64,000 bases of DNA from Microglena sp. YARC (taxonomy: Eukaryota > Chlorophyta > Chlorophyceae > Chlamydomonadales > Chlamydomonadaceae). The notes below the pieces were generated by a model. The model was not told the origin of the DNA, did no database searches, and saw only the letters and a list, made by a program, of their open reading frames with translations. The stretch lies in assembly GCA_022414725.1 (NCBI GenBank), contig CM039465.1, forward strand, positions 23,776,108 to 23,840,107. Reading direction: 5' to 3'. A program made the translations under genes and the position numbers. Below are positions 46,202 through 58,600 of the stretch, in pieces; positions within the stretch are counted from its first letter, which is position 1; every line of letters starts with the position of its first letter.

Positions 46202-46921
46202 CTCTGGAGTTGCCAGACTCCAAGGACTGGGGCTGGACAATTCATGTTCCAAGGAGTTCATGTTCCAAGGAGTTCATGTCTAAGTTGGAGAGGCCCTGCG
46301 TAAAAAAAACATTGAATTATGTTAGCGGGATAAATCGTCTTAATTCTTGTGCAGCCCGAAATTCGCAACAACTCAGCACCAGACGCTGTCCAGTGGTTAC
46401 CAAGAAACCCTAGAAGCATGATATTGACTTGCTCTATCAACATAATTTCCAGCCTTACCTGGGCAGGTGGCGAACTGGCTGCGGAGAAGTCGCCGATTAG
46501 GGATGGCGAGGCCGCTAGCTCCAGGACCTGAGAGCATTCAAGTTTTGGTAGTCAGTGTGCAGTGGGGCACACCTATGAAGGGAACACGACCATTTGACGA
46601 CCAAGTTGGGCGTTCCTACTACCACAGCTATCACAAATGCATGGCGACGAAACATGAATTCCTGGCCGCACTGGTATCCGAACCTACTTCGTCAGCGATG
46701 TACTTGCTGTGGTTGTGAGCCACAGGGCCAGGGGTGACGCGCTCACGAGCTGCGAACGCAAACATGCGGTAAGTCTCCCAGTCCATTTCATCTGAAATAA
46801 CCGACTCGTGGTGAGCGCAACGGCGGAAGACAGCAATGCGCTCTTTCGAGACGGGTGAGGACAGAGGCGCGGCACTTCGGCCGGCGGCACTTCTTGAAGC
46901 AATCGACTTGAAAGCAAGCAT
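46202..46921 (-). CDS. unknown gene with three phase-0 exons, third exon frameshifted
   Basis: Product not recognised. Proposed exons on the minus strand are 46921-46688 (78 codons from ATG), 46527-46459 (23 codons) and 46295-46202 (94 nt). Each is bounded by AG acceptor and GT donor sequences, and the first two are multiples of three. The first exon begins MLAFKSIASRSAAGRSAAP, an Arg/Ser/Ala-rich leader that could target an organelle, followed by an acidic and aromatic stretch (EMDWETYRMFAF). The third exon contains a 16-bp unit in two tandem copies. Without one copy it would be 78 nt, phase 0 and open for 26 codons; with both it runs into a stop. No downstream exons were identified. It could be a damaged gene, a sequencing or assembly error, or a chance arrangement. 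Confidence 0.4.
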
Positions 46922-47234
46922 GGCTATTAGGTCTTTGAACCAGATAAGTCGAGGAGATGAGAGTGGTCAGTGTCACTAAGGTGCGACGACAGGCGGGTGG
47001 AATAATGATGAGAATATTACCACCATCCAAGACTACGAAGAATCTGAAGATCAGATTGGAGAATCTTAAAAAAGGACCCGCACATCCCTCCATCGAGGGC
47101 GGGGCTTACGATCTTGGCCCAGCTATCCTGGACCGTGTGCCAGTTGTCAAGCGTATCGCTCGAACCCTCTGGGAATGAAGATTCAGACGATTACCATTAG
47201 TTCTGAGCGCACTCGAGTGCAAATCTACCGCAAC
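46922..47234. promoter_or_regulatory. putative bidirectional promoter between two divergent genes
   Basis: About 310 bases separate the proposed start codon of the minus-strand gene (46921) from that of gamma-glutamyltransferase (47235). No clear TATA box was seen. The role is inferred only from the head-to-head layout. The segment is moderately open in one plus frame (46957-47178), but that frame shows no family resemblance. Confidence 0.35.
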
Positions 47235-50200
47235 ATGAGCTTATATGAAGATACATGCCGGTGGGATTAATGACTGGTATCGATGGCGCCAAGCCGGACT
47301 TCATAGCTTATGCCTGTGACGACCTCATCTATCTAACTGCAGGCCCAGGGTGCTGGATGCCGCTATTGAAAGGAACAGATGGCTGAATATCCGTCTGTGG
47401 TCAACAGCAGGTGAATTTCAATGTAATTTGTTTTTGTGTGGAAACTTGCATCTGGTGTGAAGCAGAATACTTGTGCACCGCATGCACAAGCTGCGCACAT
47501 TTGAAATCATGGGTGGAGCTGGGCATGCAACTTTTAAACCCTACTGCGTTGAATGGAAATCACTGACCACCATTCTAACAATACATTAGTGTCATCATGG
47601 GTATATAATGTTATTTGTTAGGGGCTAGCCCCCACCTCAGCCAATCAACAGTGGTCGAGTTTGTCATGTATTATATCTTGATAAATTGATTTGATGCATA
47701 AATGTGATACCTCCTGATGATGTGGGTTGGCACCATAATTTTCAGGTCATTCAAACGTAGATTGGTTGAATTTACAATCTTACATACCTACACAGCACTG
47801 ATATCATATTTATTTATTGCAGGAGTCATCCTCACATTCTTGGTAACCATGACAGTCATATTTAGTGGTCAAGATACAAACCCTCCTGGAAGCCCTCCCC
47901 CAAGTCAGTTATCAGCTCCATCATACACAGTGCTCCCCAACGGTAAGCAAGGCTTTTGAAAAGGATTTATGGTTGAAGGTTGGAGAATGAAAAGCCTTTC
48001 TGAAATGTTTTTTGCTCAAGCATCTTTATCCAGCCCACCCCATCTGGCAAAGAGTCAATCTGTTCCCCCGCGTTGCCAACCACTCGATATGCCTTCCCCT
48101 CCTGTCCCTCCACCTCCCCCCCCCCCCCAAATGACTCGATAAGCCTTCCCCTCCTATCCCTCCTTCAACCCCCCCTCCCCCAAATGACTCGATTGGTCTT
48201 CCCCTCCAATCCCTCCCCCTACCCTCCCCCCCAAATGACTCGATAAGCCTTCCCCTCAGATCCCTCCTTCTACCCCCCCCCCCCCCCAATCGCCTCAACA
48301 CATGTCACATACCCTTAATCCTACCACTCTGTCCTGCCCAGGCACTATTAGGGGCTGCACTGGCCCAGATGCGTTATGTGTTGTTGTTTACTCTGAGCGC
48401 CAGGCGGAGTATGACTACCGCGGTCATCCAAGGCGAGTTGAGGGTGCAGGGGGGGCTGTTGCTGCCGATCAAAGCAGGTGCTCAGATGTAGGCGCCAGCA
48501 TGCTGAAGGTACGATAATGGCAATTTGCACTTCAAGCATGCTTGTGGGTACAATATACAACTACTCTACCTTGGTCCATTACTTGACACATGGTTCGTGA
48601 GATTGCCCCCACGATTGGAACGTGCTTTGAATGCCTAGGCTGCACTGTTCAACCCTTGAGCTGCAGCTCAGATTGTATGCCTGATTTGATCAACAATATA
48701 TTGCCACAGCTTAAATACACACATAATAATATTAATTTGCCAGGGCTTGTGCAGCAACAGGGCAGATTGCATCGAGTCATTTGCATCCTTGATCAATATG
48801 GAATTGAAACTGAAAAAAAAAAACATCCTCACAACAATCTCTGATTGGCTGCAACTGCGACGACAGCTTGGGGGAAATGCCATTGATGCTGCTGTTGCAA
48901 CAGCTTTGTGTCAAGGGGTAGTAAACCCCTTTGCCAGCGGCTTGGGGGGAGGTCACTTCATGCTTATTCGGATGTCTAATGGTAGTACATGGGTGATCAA
49001 CTCAAGAGAACCTGCTCCAGCCGCTGCTTCCCGTGACATGTACTCAGGTGGGTGGTACTGTGTTATTATGATATTGTGTACTCAGGTGGGTGTTATTGTG
49101 TTGCCTGGACAGCCTGACTCAAGCGCTCACATGTGATCTGTGATAGGCCATGTGATCTGTGATAGGCCATGTGATCTGTGATAGGCCATGGCACTGGACA
49201 CTTGCATGAAGTTAAGTTACTTATCTATCGTGAACCTTTTTTTCATCTTCCATATGAGACACACTCACGTGCAACATCTGGATTCATTGGGTATGAAGGC
49301 TGAAGAAATTATCACGACCCTATACATGCTGCCTCAACAGTATGGTGGCAAGTGAGCCTTGTATGGACACACACAACAAATTTCAATTCAATTCATTTTA
49401 ATTTGGCGTGAAATAAATATATTGGGCCGCAACACTTGCTCGCACCTTTGAAAAACAATTTGTTGGTAGGGATTTGGGTTGATAGGGATCATGAAACCAT
49501 GTAGGAGGAGGCCGTTCAATGGCTTGATCCCTTACAGCATCATTTTTAATTGGAAGTATTTTGCACAAAGTTATTGTCCCTAATTACCTTACCATCTTTG
49601 TGAGCCTGGAGTGTACATGTACCACCCTTCAATAGTTGGACACACCGCAACACTTATGTATGCACCACTTGTTGATCACAGGAAAAAGTGCTTTTGCCTC
49701 CCTTTTTGGGGGGTTGGCAATCGCAGTTCCCTTGGAATTCAAGGGATTGGAATTGGCGTGGCGCACATTCGGTTCCTTGCCATGGCCCGTCTTGCTCAAA
49801 CCTGCTGCAGATATAGCTCACCATGGATTTGCTATGCACCCATACCTCGGATCCTTGTTGAGCAACCCCACACTGTTGAACATGACAATGGTGCGTATAC
49901 AAAGCTCTTCACTCCTGTTTGTGGACCATGTTTCCATCAGTCAAAAATCATTCCTACTCTCAATAGGAACCTCCCATGAAATCATAATATATTTATGTTT
50001 ATCCCGTCTCGCTGTAGTTCCCACTTTCAGTTGTCTAGCATGCTTGCAACCCATTTGATCTGGGATTTATATTTTCATTGATGCCGGTCACCTTTATGGA
50101 AGACTGCATCTCCTGGTGACTAGGTACTGCTGGTTCCCCCTGTCATGTCATCATGTTAGGTAGAGGATGAGGTTGCAGCATATGTGTATAGGAGATATTT

Positions 50201-53200
50201 GTCCTGCTTGAAGAATTATGTTTTCTTTCTGTTTTCTTTCTATATTCTTTCTGTATTCTTTCTCATGCTGCCCTTCTTCAATTGACCGTGTGCACAGAGA
50301 GACGAACTGATGCAGTCTACCTTCCTGCTTTCCGATACTGATGGCGGATGGAGAATTCCACGTGTGGGAGAGCTGTGCTGCAAGCAACCTGCACTAGCCA
50401 ATATGCTAGACAAGGTGTGATGGCTCGACCTTGATCCTTACAGCTGACTGGTTATCATGTAAAGACAACCTGTTTGCTCAGTAGTGCAGGCCATTGTTTT
50501 GGGAACATGTTTCTGATGACTCTGCATCCTTTGTTACTCGGCAATCCCGTGAGCAAAGTATCTCACAAGTCCATGGAATTATAGAAATTGGATAAACAAG
50601 CTAATGTCTGTCAGCGCGTGTTTCTGAGTTAAGCTAGCACCACAGCAGCGGCTGACGAGGTGCTTTCTGCCAATGCTTGTACCAAACCTGTTGCGTGCTG
50701 TTGTGTAATTTGATTCCATATCCTCCCCGCAGATGTTTTGTAAGGGGATGCAGGTTTGCACATCCACTAACCCTACGTGCTTCTGTGGTCTACCTGTACA
50801 GGTTGCTGAACAGGGTCTAAGCTGGCTGTATAACCGTGATCGCTTGAGCACCTTGTCAAGTGAGATACAAGCAGCCGGAGGAATCATCACTGTGGATGAC
50901 TTGATAAATGCCGAGCCCCTTCTCCTACAGCCCGTTGTTGAACAGGTGTGAGGTCAACCAATGCCTGCCAGCCGTTTCCTTGTATGGGTACACCTGTAGA
51001 AGCATGCTTGCCAGCCTCGCTGATCAAGTTTTTGTTAATACAAGTTCGTTACCAACAGTATACAGTATTAAACAAGCCTCCCCTCAATACCTCAAGTGGC
51101 AAGCAAGGTCCCTCATGATACATTAAAATGCCAAACAAAGGGTTGATGCATCGCTAATAGGGCAGTAGGGGATAGTTGGTGACGACTCTTTATTATTAGA
51201 AGAAGGCTATAAAGGTATAATATACGGGCCCCCCTTGTCAACCCCTGGGTTATGTTATACTAGTCTCGGACTAGTCTGGCTTTGATTTTAAAGAGGGGGC
51301 ACTAGTTTTCTCCCTGTTTAAAAGGGTGCATATTGGGATTTCGCTGTGCCATTAACACTGATATTTTGAAGGTACTCATAATGAACGGAAGGACACTTCC
51401 ATGTTGGCCCTTATTTATACATAAATAGAAGTAGATATAAATAAGAACCTCGGTATGGGCTTTGTCCATACATCACCACCCGAGGCCACCCCCGGGGGGG
51501 GGGGGGGGGGGAGCGGGGGATTACATAGTAATTATAAAGAATGGGTGCTTAAGGTATCACATATGTTTATTATGGCCCTCCCAAAATAAACTGCCCCACT
51601 CGTGGCCAGATACGTTTTCCCCGCAAAAACAAGTATTTCCGGATCATTTTCTTGGCTTGGCTTCAATTTTGAATGTTCACTTCGTCCTAGGCTGAACCAT
51701 GGTCTGAACCTGACAACCTGTCAAGTGTCATCCTGGTGACCTGGCCCAGCTATGCCCCCACGCATGTGGTGACGGATGCCTGAGCCAGCAGTCTGTGTCG
51801 GTATGAAATATTAGGTATCAAGCATGCCAATTGTTCAGCCAAGGCACCAGTCAACCGGAAAAATTAATTAACCGACGTGACTGATGCTCCCAGCCAATGT
51901 TTATAGGGGGTGGATTGGGGGATGGGGGTAAACAGTTGTTTTCAACTTTCCCCCCCTTCTTTTGTCTGAAACTTCCACAATTCCAACTCCCATCTGAATC
52001 GGACACGGTATGGATGATGCAGACAAAAATCTGTCTTCCTGCCCCTCCTTATATACATATATATGTTAGCTGTACCATATGTGTATGTGCCATAATTTTT
52101 TGTTTTTATCATCTCTCTATGTCCTGCTTTCATCATGCAAATTAACACAATCTGCAGTACGAGGATCCCAGGATAATGAGGAATATAGCACTACCTTCGA
52201 CCATAAAGCTTTTCCATGTTGAAGGTTTCAGAATCACTGTACCTTTCTGTAGGTGGGCCCCTACAGGGTGTATGTTCCCCCTCCTCCCTCTTCAGCCGCT
52301 GTTATGGTGCTGGCTCTCAAGATATTGGTCGGAACAAACTTGTCTGCTCCTCTTATCAACCAGACGACGGATGACGATCATATCTCTCACTATTTAGTTG
52401 AGGCCATGAAGCATACATTTGCAATTCGGACAGCTCTTGGCGACCCTGGCCATCCTGGCCAACTGATGCAAAATGTGACTGATGTGATGAAGGACTTGCT
52501 GGACGACAGCTTTGCAAACATATTGAGGTATGCTACTTTTGTTGTATTGTGCTTCATCTGAAGCAAGTGCTAGAATACTAGAATAGTTGAATCAAAAGAG
52601 CACAGACCCAACTTGGTGTGGTCGTCTGCTGGCACGTAGAAGGCCCAACCGATTCTAAGAGACAGAGTTGTTGAATGCTGAAGGCGTCTGGTCCATCCTG
52701 CATCTAAAGTGTCCATACTTAACAGTTGTTGGCAATGCTACACGTGTTTACAGAGATCAATGATTGGTGTTTGATGGTTTGCTCACTTGATCACGTAGAC
52801 TGCTATCCAATTTCAGCGTTAGCTATTTTATCCTCTCAAGCTCTGACACCAATGTCCCAATGTATGCAAAGACATCTTCACACAGCGCCGATACCTCCAA
52901 TAACTGTGTAGCTGCATTATTTTACTTGTTGACGAGACTGTAGGGCTGACCTCAGGTTAACAGTTTGTGACTAGTTCAGACTTCAGCTGAATGGATTTTC
53001 GCTTTAGCCCCCTCTGGACCCCCCAGGGTCCCGGGGCTGGAGCCCTAACTTCTCCCTGTGTCCCTCTCCGTTCTCCGTCTCTCTGTCTGTCCAGGCGTTT
53101 GAACGATCCCGGGCACCTCCGCACCCACACATTTGGCTCATGGTTGGAGTGTGCATGACTAGAGTTATCAGCAGCGCAGTGTTCAATATCCTTCGCAAAT

Positions 53201-55568
53201 TCAATGTTGCTCAATGTTTTGTAGCTTTATTCGGCTACGAGTAGCTACTTTCTCCACTACTTTCGAAACCTCCAGCCTCCCTCCTCGCCAGGGACCTGGT
53301 CCTCGCCCTTTCTCGCAGTTTGCAGATCAAATTTCTTAACCATTCAAACCATGTCCTGCCAGTGACTGCTAAAGCGTTTTTCCATGTCGCTTGCAACACG
53401 CGCTTAGGACTTGTCAGTTTTGATCTTCCCTTCTAAAGCACATATCGCTTGCACTACTTCCTTGCTGTCCACCAGTGTTTCATGGTTCTGATGTTTTTGC
53501 GTTTCATCTGCTCCAGCACACAGATCTCAGCCAACAGTTTGGATCCGCCAAATAAACCTATCTTCTACAACGTCCCCCACCCCACCCCACCCAATCCCCA
53601 CCCAACCTCACTCAAGCACAGTCCAAGCCTAACACAGCAGCTCCCTTATAAAGCACATATGGTTTGTCTTCTCCAGGTCTCAGATCCATGCTGATGGCGT
53701 CCTTTATGCCACACAGTATGGCGGAAAATGGAATCCACTCCTACCTGGAGGTGGTGTAAATGCTGATGATCACGGTACCAGGTGCGCTCATGTTGATCAT
53801 GGTGGGAATAGGCCCCTACAGCACAGATATCAGCACACTACCACTCCAACACTAGTGCAACGTAGATAAGATCAAAGCCGTTTTAGGGCAAAGCTTCATT
53901 AAAAAATGTTAGATGTCTTTAGTGTGACATTTATCTTTAGTCTAAATCCACACCAAATACAAACCACAAATACATAGGCAACGATAACTAATGTAAGTAT
54001 ATGAAAACCTAATATTAACTAATATTAGATATTAGATTTCCTAGAAAATAGTCTCCATTTGTTTTGAAGTGCCAGATAGGTAATTAAATATATAAATAAC
54101 TTATCCTTGCATGGAGCCGGATTGTGATGGAAGCCACTCTGGATGTTTGCAGACATTAAGCAAGGTAAAATTTAGCTCAACTTTTGTGAAGTGTATTTTA
54201 TTGCATTTTGTGAAAGAGGGGGCCAAGACTTTTCACAAAAACTATCTAACTGTACATTTTAACGGAAGCACATGATTATATTGAGCCCATGACACCTGCA
54301 GGTCAATTTCCCTCAAAAAAGCTCATTGAAAAGTTAATTTATGCATAATGTGAAAGAGGAGATTAAGAGCTTTCAGATGAGCTATATAGATCAGAATTTG
54401 AACAAAATAAGGAAAGAGCAGAGCGCAGAACAGGGGGGGAAACACCTTGAAGTACAGACAGTACAAGTCCTGCTAATAGGTGGCCGACTAATATTAAATA
54501 ATATTCACTAATATAATTCATTCACTAATATTAACTGGCATAGCCGTTCCCTGCATACAAGAGGGGTCAACAGAGACAAGAACGCCAAATACAGAGCCAC
54601 CAGAGGCAGCCGAGGGGATACAGTAGTACACAAACACTTACACACACACAAACACACACACGCAAAGAGTAACACAAATTCAGCTGATCACACCCTACCC
54701 TTGACTCCTATATGAATGCAAGCCACTTAAGCGTCGTCGATTCGGAGATGAACGCGGTTTCCATGACCTCCACAGTCAACGGCCCTTTTGGATCTGCTGT
54801 TATGAGCCGCTCAACCGGAATCCTATTCAACAATCAAATGGATGATGTAAGAATGGCTGCCCCTGCCCCTGTCCCTGCCATCTATATCAGTCATTATTTG
54901 CAAACTCTTGGACCCAAACTTATTAAGCAATTACTAGTCGTTAGGTCTACCTGTCTTATAATAATTTGAGTTGGATATAAGTGGCAGATAAACTTGGTGC
55001 AGATGACAACATTTCCTACAAATTAAGTGATAAGGATAACAGGGAAATAAAATCCCTCCTGACGGGTAAAAAAAGTTGAAGCGTTTCTGACGGAGGGGGG
55101 GGACCCCAAGCCCATGAAATTATACGTTACTTAGCTCATCTGAGAGCAAATTATCTCCTCTTTCACATTACATCTATAAAACCCCATAATATTGAGTGGA
55201 ACCAGAGAAAACATAATATTTCAGCTTCCGATAGCCAGCCCATAGCCAGCCAGCCAGCCGAGTTGGGTGGTCTCATCGGAGTGCTGAAAATCAATCAAGA
55301 TCATGACGAGATAGTGCACTGAGCATACTGAATATCTTTAGAGACAACAACTTTGCCTTCTGAGAGTCTTTGTGATCAGTACCCCTCGTCCAGCCTCAAC
55401 CCACGTGGTCGCAACCTCCCCTATTTGCAATGCATGACGACCGCGACAGTGCCAATGGACTTTCCTCCCCGATATGCTTCGATCTGTCGAATTCCGGAGT
55501 GAAACGACTCACTCAGTAAACAGTTAGAAATACATGGAAAAAGTTGAAAAGGGTCTGGAGGGGGGAGG

Positions 55569-55602
<34 letters not shown>

Positions 55603-58600
55603 AAAAGGGTCCTTATTATTTTGCTAGATGGACCGCTTACACCCTCCTCTAACTGCTACCACTTCCCGATACCCGCCAACCAACCCTGTCAGACTTTTTA
55701 TGGCGTTTCCTGCCCTCCTGCAGTACGATAGAAAATTGGATGATCAAAATAAAAATAAATCACTAAAATATCAACATCACACTCATCGTCAGATCATTGT
55801 TTTGCTGTAGTCTCAAAGGCAGCTATCATTGTTTCATAAACGGTAGAAAACAAAACGCCCATAATCACGTATCCTAGATTTGAATTCGAAATGAATAGAA
55901 AACTCAACCTCTGAAGAATTCTTGTTTAAACGGACCCCAAATTGCCCCTTGCAGTTTCTACTTCATTCACACCATCTTTTGTACTCCTTGGCCCTTGCCT
56001 GTTTCCAACAATGAGGAATGCAGACTGGGTGAGAGATTGTTTCCACCCCAGTGCAACACATTCAACAACCGCTTCACATGCCCTGCAACACAGTTTTCAA
56101 GGCCTGATGGCGCCAACCTGTATGGTCTAGCATCAGCTCCCGCAAACTACATTGAGCCTGGCAAGCGACCTCTCTCCTCCATGAGCCCTTGCATTGTGAC
56201 AAACTTGAATGATGAGCTTGTGCTTGTAGCTGGGGCTAGTGGTGGGCCAAATATCATATCCGCAACACTTCAGACAATACTACGGTAAGTAGTTATTTGC
56301 ATTGACAACCGCAGTCGAAGCTAGGTGAACTGAAGCCAAAACCCCCAGGCACTGTGTTGCCTGCGTGATATTTCCAATTTACCCCCACGTGCTGCCCTAT
56401 TGTAAAGAGCATGGACATCAGTGTTTCTGCAGGTTTTTGTTAAACAATTCAAGTATAAAGGTTGTACGATGCCTCAGTCTGTGGTTTGGGAAGATGAAAA
56501 CAAATGTAATCGGGCTGTAGGATTGTGCTCACATTCTTGCTTCACAAACAAAATCATGTATAAAACCCATATGATCCAGTCCCCATAGATGCTTAGGGAA
56601 AGGCAACTAATATCAGTGTTTGAAAAACTAATATTAACTAATTTTATTATAGTGTCACAATTATATTAGTTTTTCAAATAAATTCAAAATCCTGGTGCGA
56701 AGGCTTGTCCGACTAATAGTATATAATATAATACAATATAATATAATATAATATAATATAATATAATATAATATAATATTATTTATTCACTTAAATTACA
56801 TAACATAGCCGACCCCTAAAGATAATACATTGTGCCACAACTTTGACCGTATTGTTGCTTGATGACTTGGTTGTATATTTAACACAATAGCGAGGGGGGG
56901 GGGCAAAAACAAATCTCCTACCCCATGCCCATTTTTTCCTACAGAGGGCTGAGTTTACCACCCACCCACCCACCCACCCACCCGGCTCCGGAACCCACTT
57001 GGAGGCCATTATCTCCTCCCACAATAATAATTAAGGGGTCAAAATAGGGTGCATTTCGTATAGCTTGAAAAGGCCTATCTAATGGTGCTGCTCCCATAAC
57101 CATGCACCATATATGGAGCAAGAAAAATCAAATAAGAAAACACAATCAGCGTTTGTGGGCACACGGACGAAGCGCATCATCACCATCAATGTTACGTGAA
57201 AGGTAGGGCCTAGGGTCTAGGGCCCCCAGCCCCTTAATATGCTATAGCCTATAAAATTAACATGCTCGGCCTATCTTAATCTCATGCTCAGCCAATACGA
57301 ATCATACGCTCGGACTATTAGAACCAATCACCTAGACAACCAACCTTTTTATTTATCCTAGAGGTTTAGCACCAGTAGGCCATGGGGTCACCCTCATCCT
57401 TATCACCCTCCTCTCCCTCTCCTCACTTCTCCTCTCCCTCTCTTCCTCCCTCTCCCTCTTTCTTAACCACCCTACTCCAGAACAATGCCGGCACCTCTAC
57501 TATGGCTGCCTCAGCCTGCAATAGATCTTGCGCCTCTAGCACCTTTTGATCACGCCTTTTAGACTTGTGCTCCTTGCCAACGACCCCCTTAAACTCAGCC
57601 ACACTCAGGGCAAATGTATTAAAATCATCCGTGCTGAGTTTCTGGGCTGGGTGGACAGACTGCATATGATGAAGGATGTGGTAGCTCCACACGTACTTGT
57701 GGGTCTTGCCGGGATCAGAAAGGCAGATAGGGCATGCAACAGGCCTTTTGGTACAAGGGTTGGCTGTAGATCCCTTCTCAACAGAAGTGTAGGACATCTT
57801 GTAAACTTGAGGGCATGAAGACGTCACCACGATTATGTGTGAGGTGGATCCCTTCTTCAAGCCCACATTGCACACACCAGAGCTTCTGTCATGGCAGACA
57901 GCACCGCAAAAGCCACAAGCCTCAGCAGCACATGCTGACACGCCATTGGCATGACCACATTCACGCCTCAAGATGTGACCAGCCACATGTAGTCGCATGG
58001 ATGACATCTTCAGACTCTTTTTACAGCCTTGAACTTTGCATACCACCACCTCATCTCTCTGTGCACCTCCTTTTGGAAGTTGTGCCTGCTTTTGGGGGAC
58101 ACCATCACACAAGGGACTCTTTCGAGTTCTTGTGCCTCGTGACGTTCGCAGGGTGCCTGTTCAACAATTCCCGTCTGCACTCGTCAAATTCGATGCTAGA
58201 GGCGAAGGGGTCCATCGGTCAACATGAAATGGATAGAAAGAAGAGATAGAAAGAAAGAAGAGCATGCACCAGTACGTTCGTTGCGGAATCTGTACTTCCT
58301 CGTTTTGTACTTCTGGGTTGGTTTGGGGTGGGGGGGGAGGGGGGGGGAGGAAGCCCTTATAGCACCAATGGAGACTGGTCTTTAGTACAGGATTACCCCA
58401 GTTCCACTCCCATGTCATTCTGTGGGCTATGAAAACAAATCTTGAGGAGTACCTATTTTTTCTTAAATTCCAGTTTTTTCTCTCACCCCCCACCCACACC
58501 CCCCAACTTTGGAGGCCCATAACTTTTTTCCTACTGTGCTAAAAAAAAATAAGACCAGATTCTTCATCTTATTAACAAGCTCTACACATCTGGGGCATGG

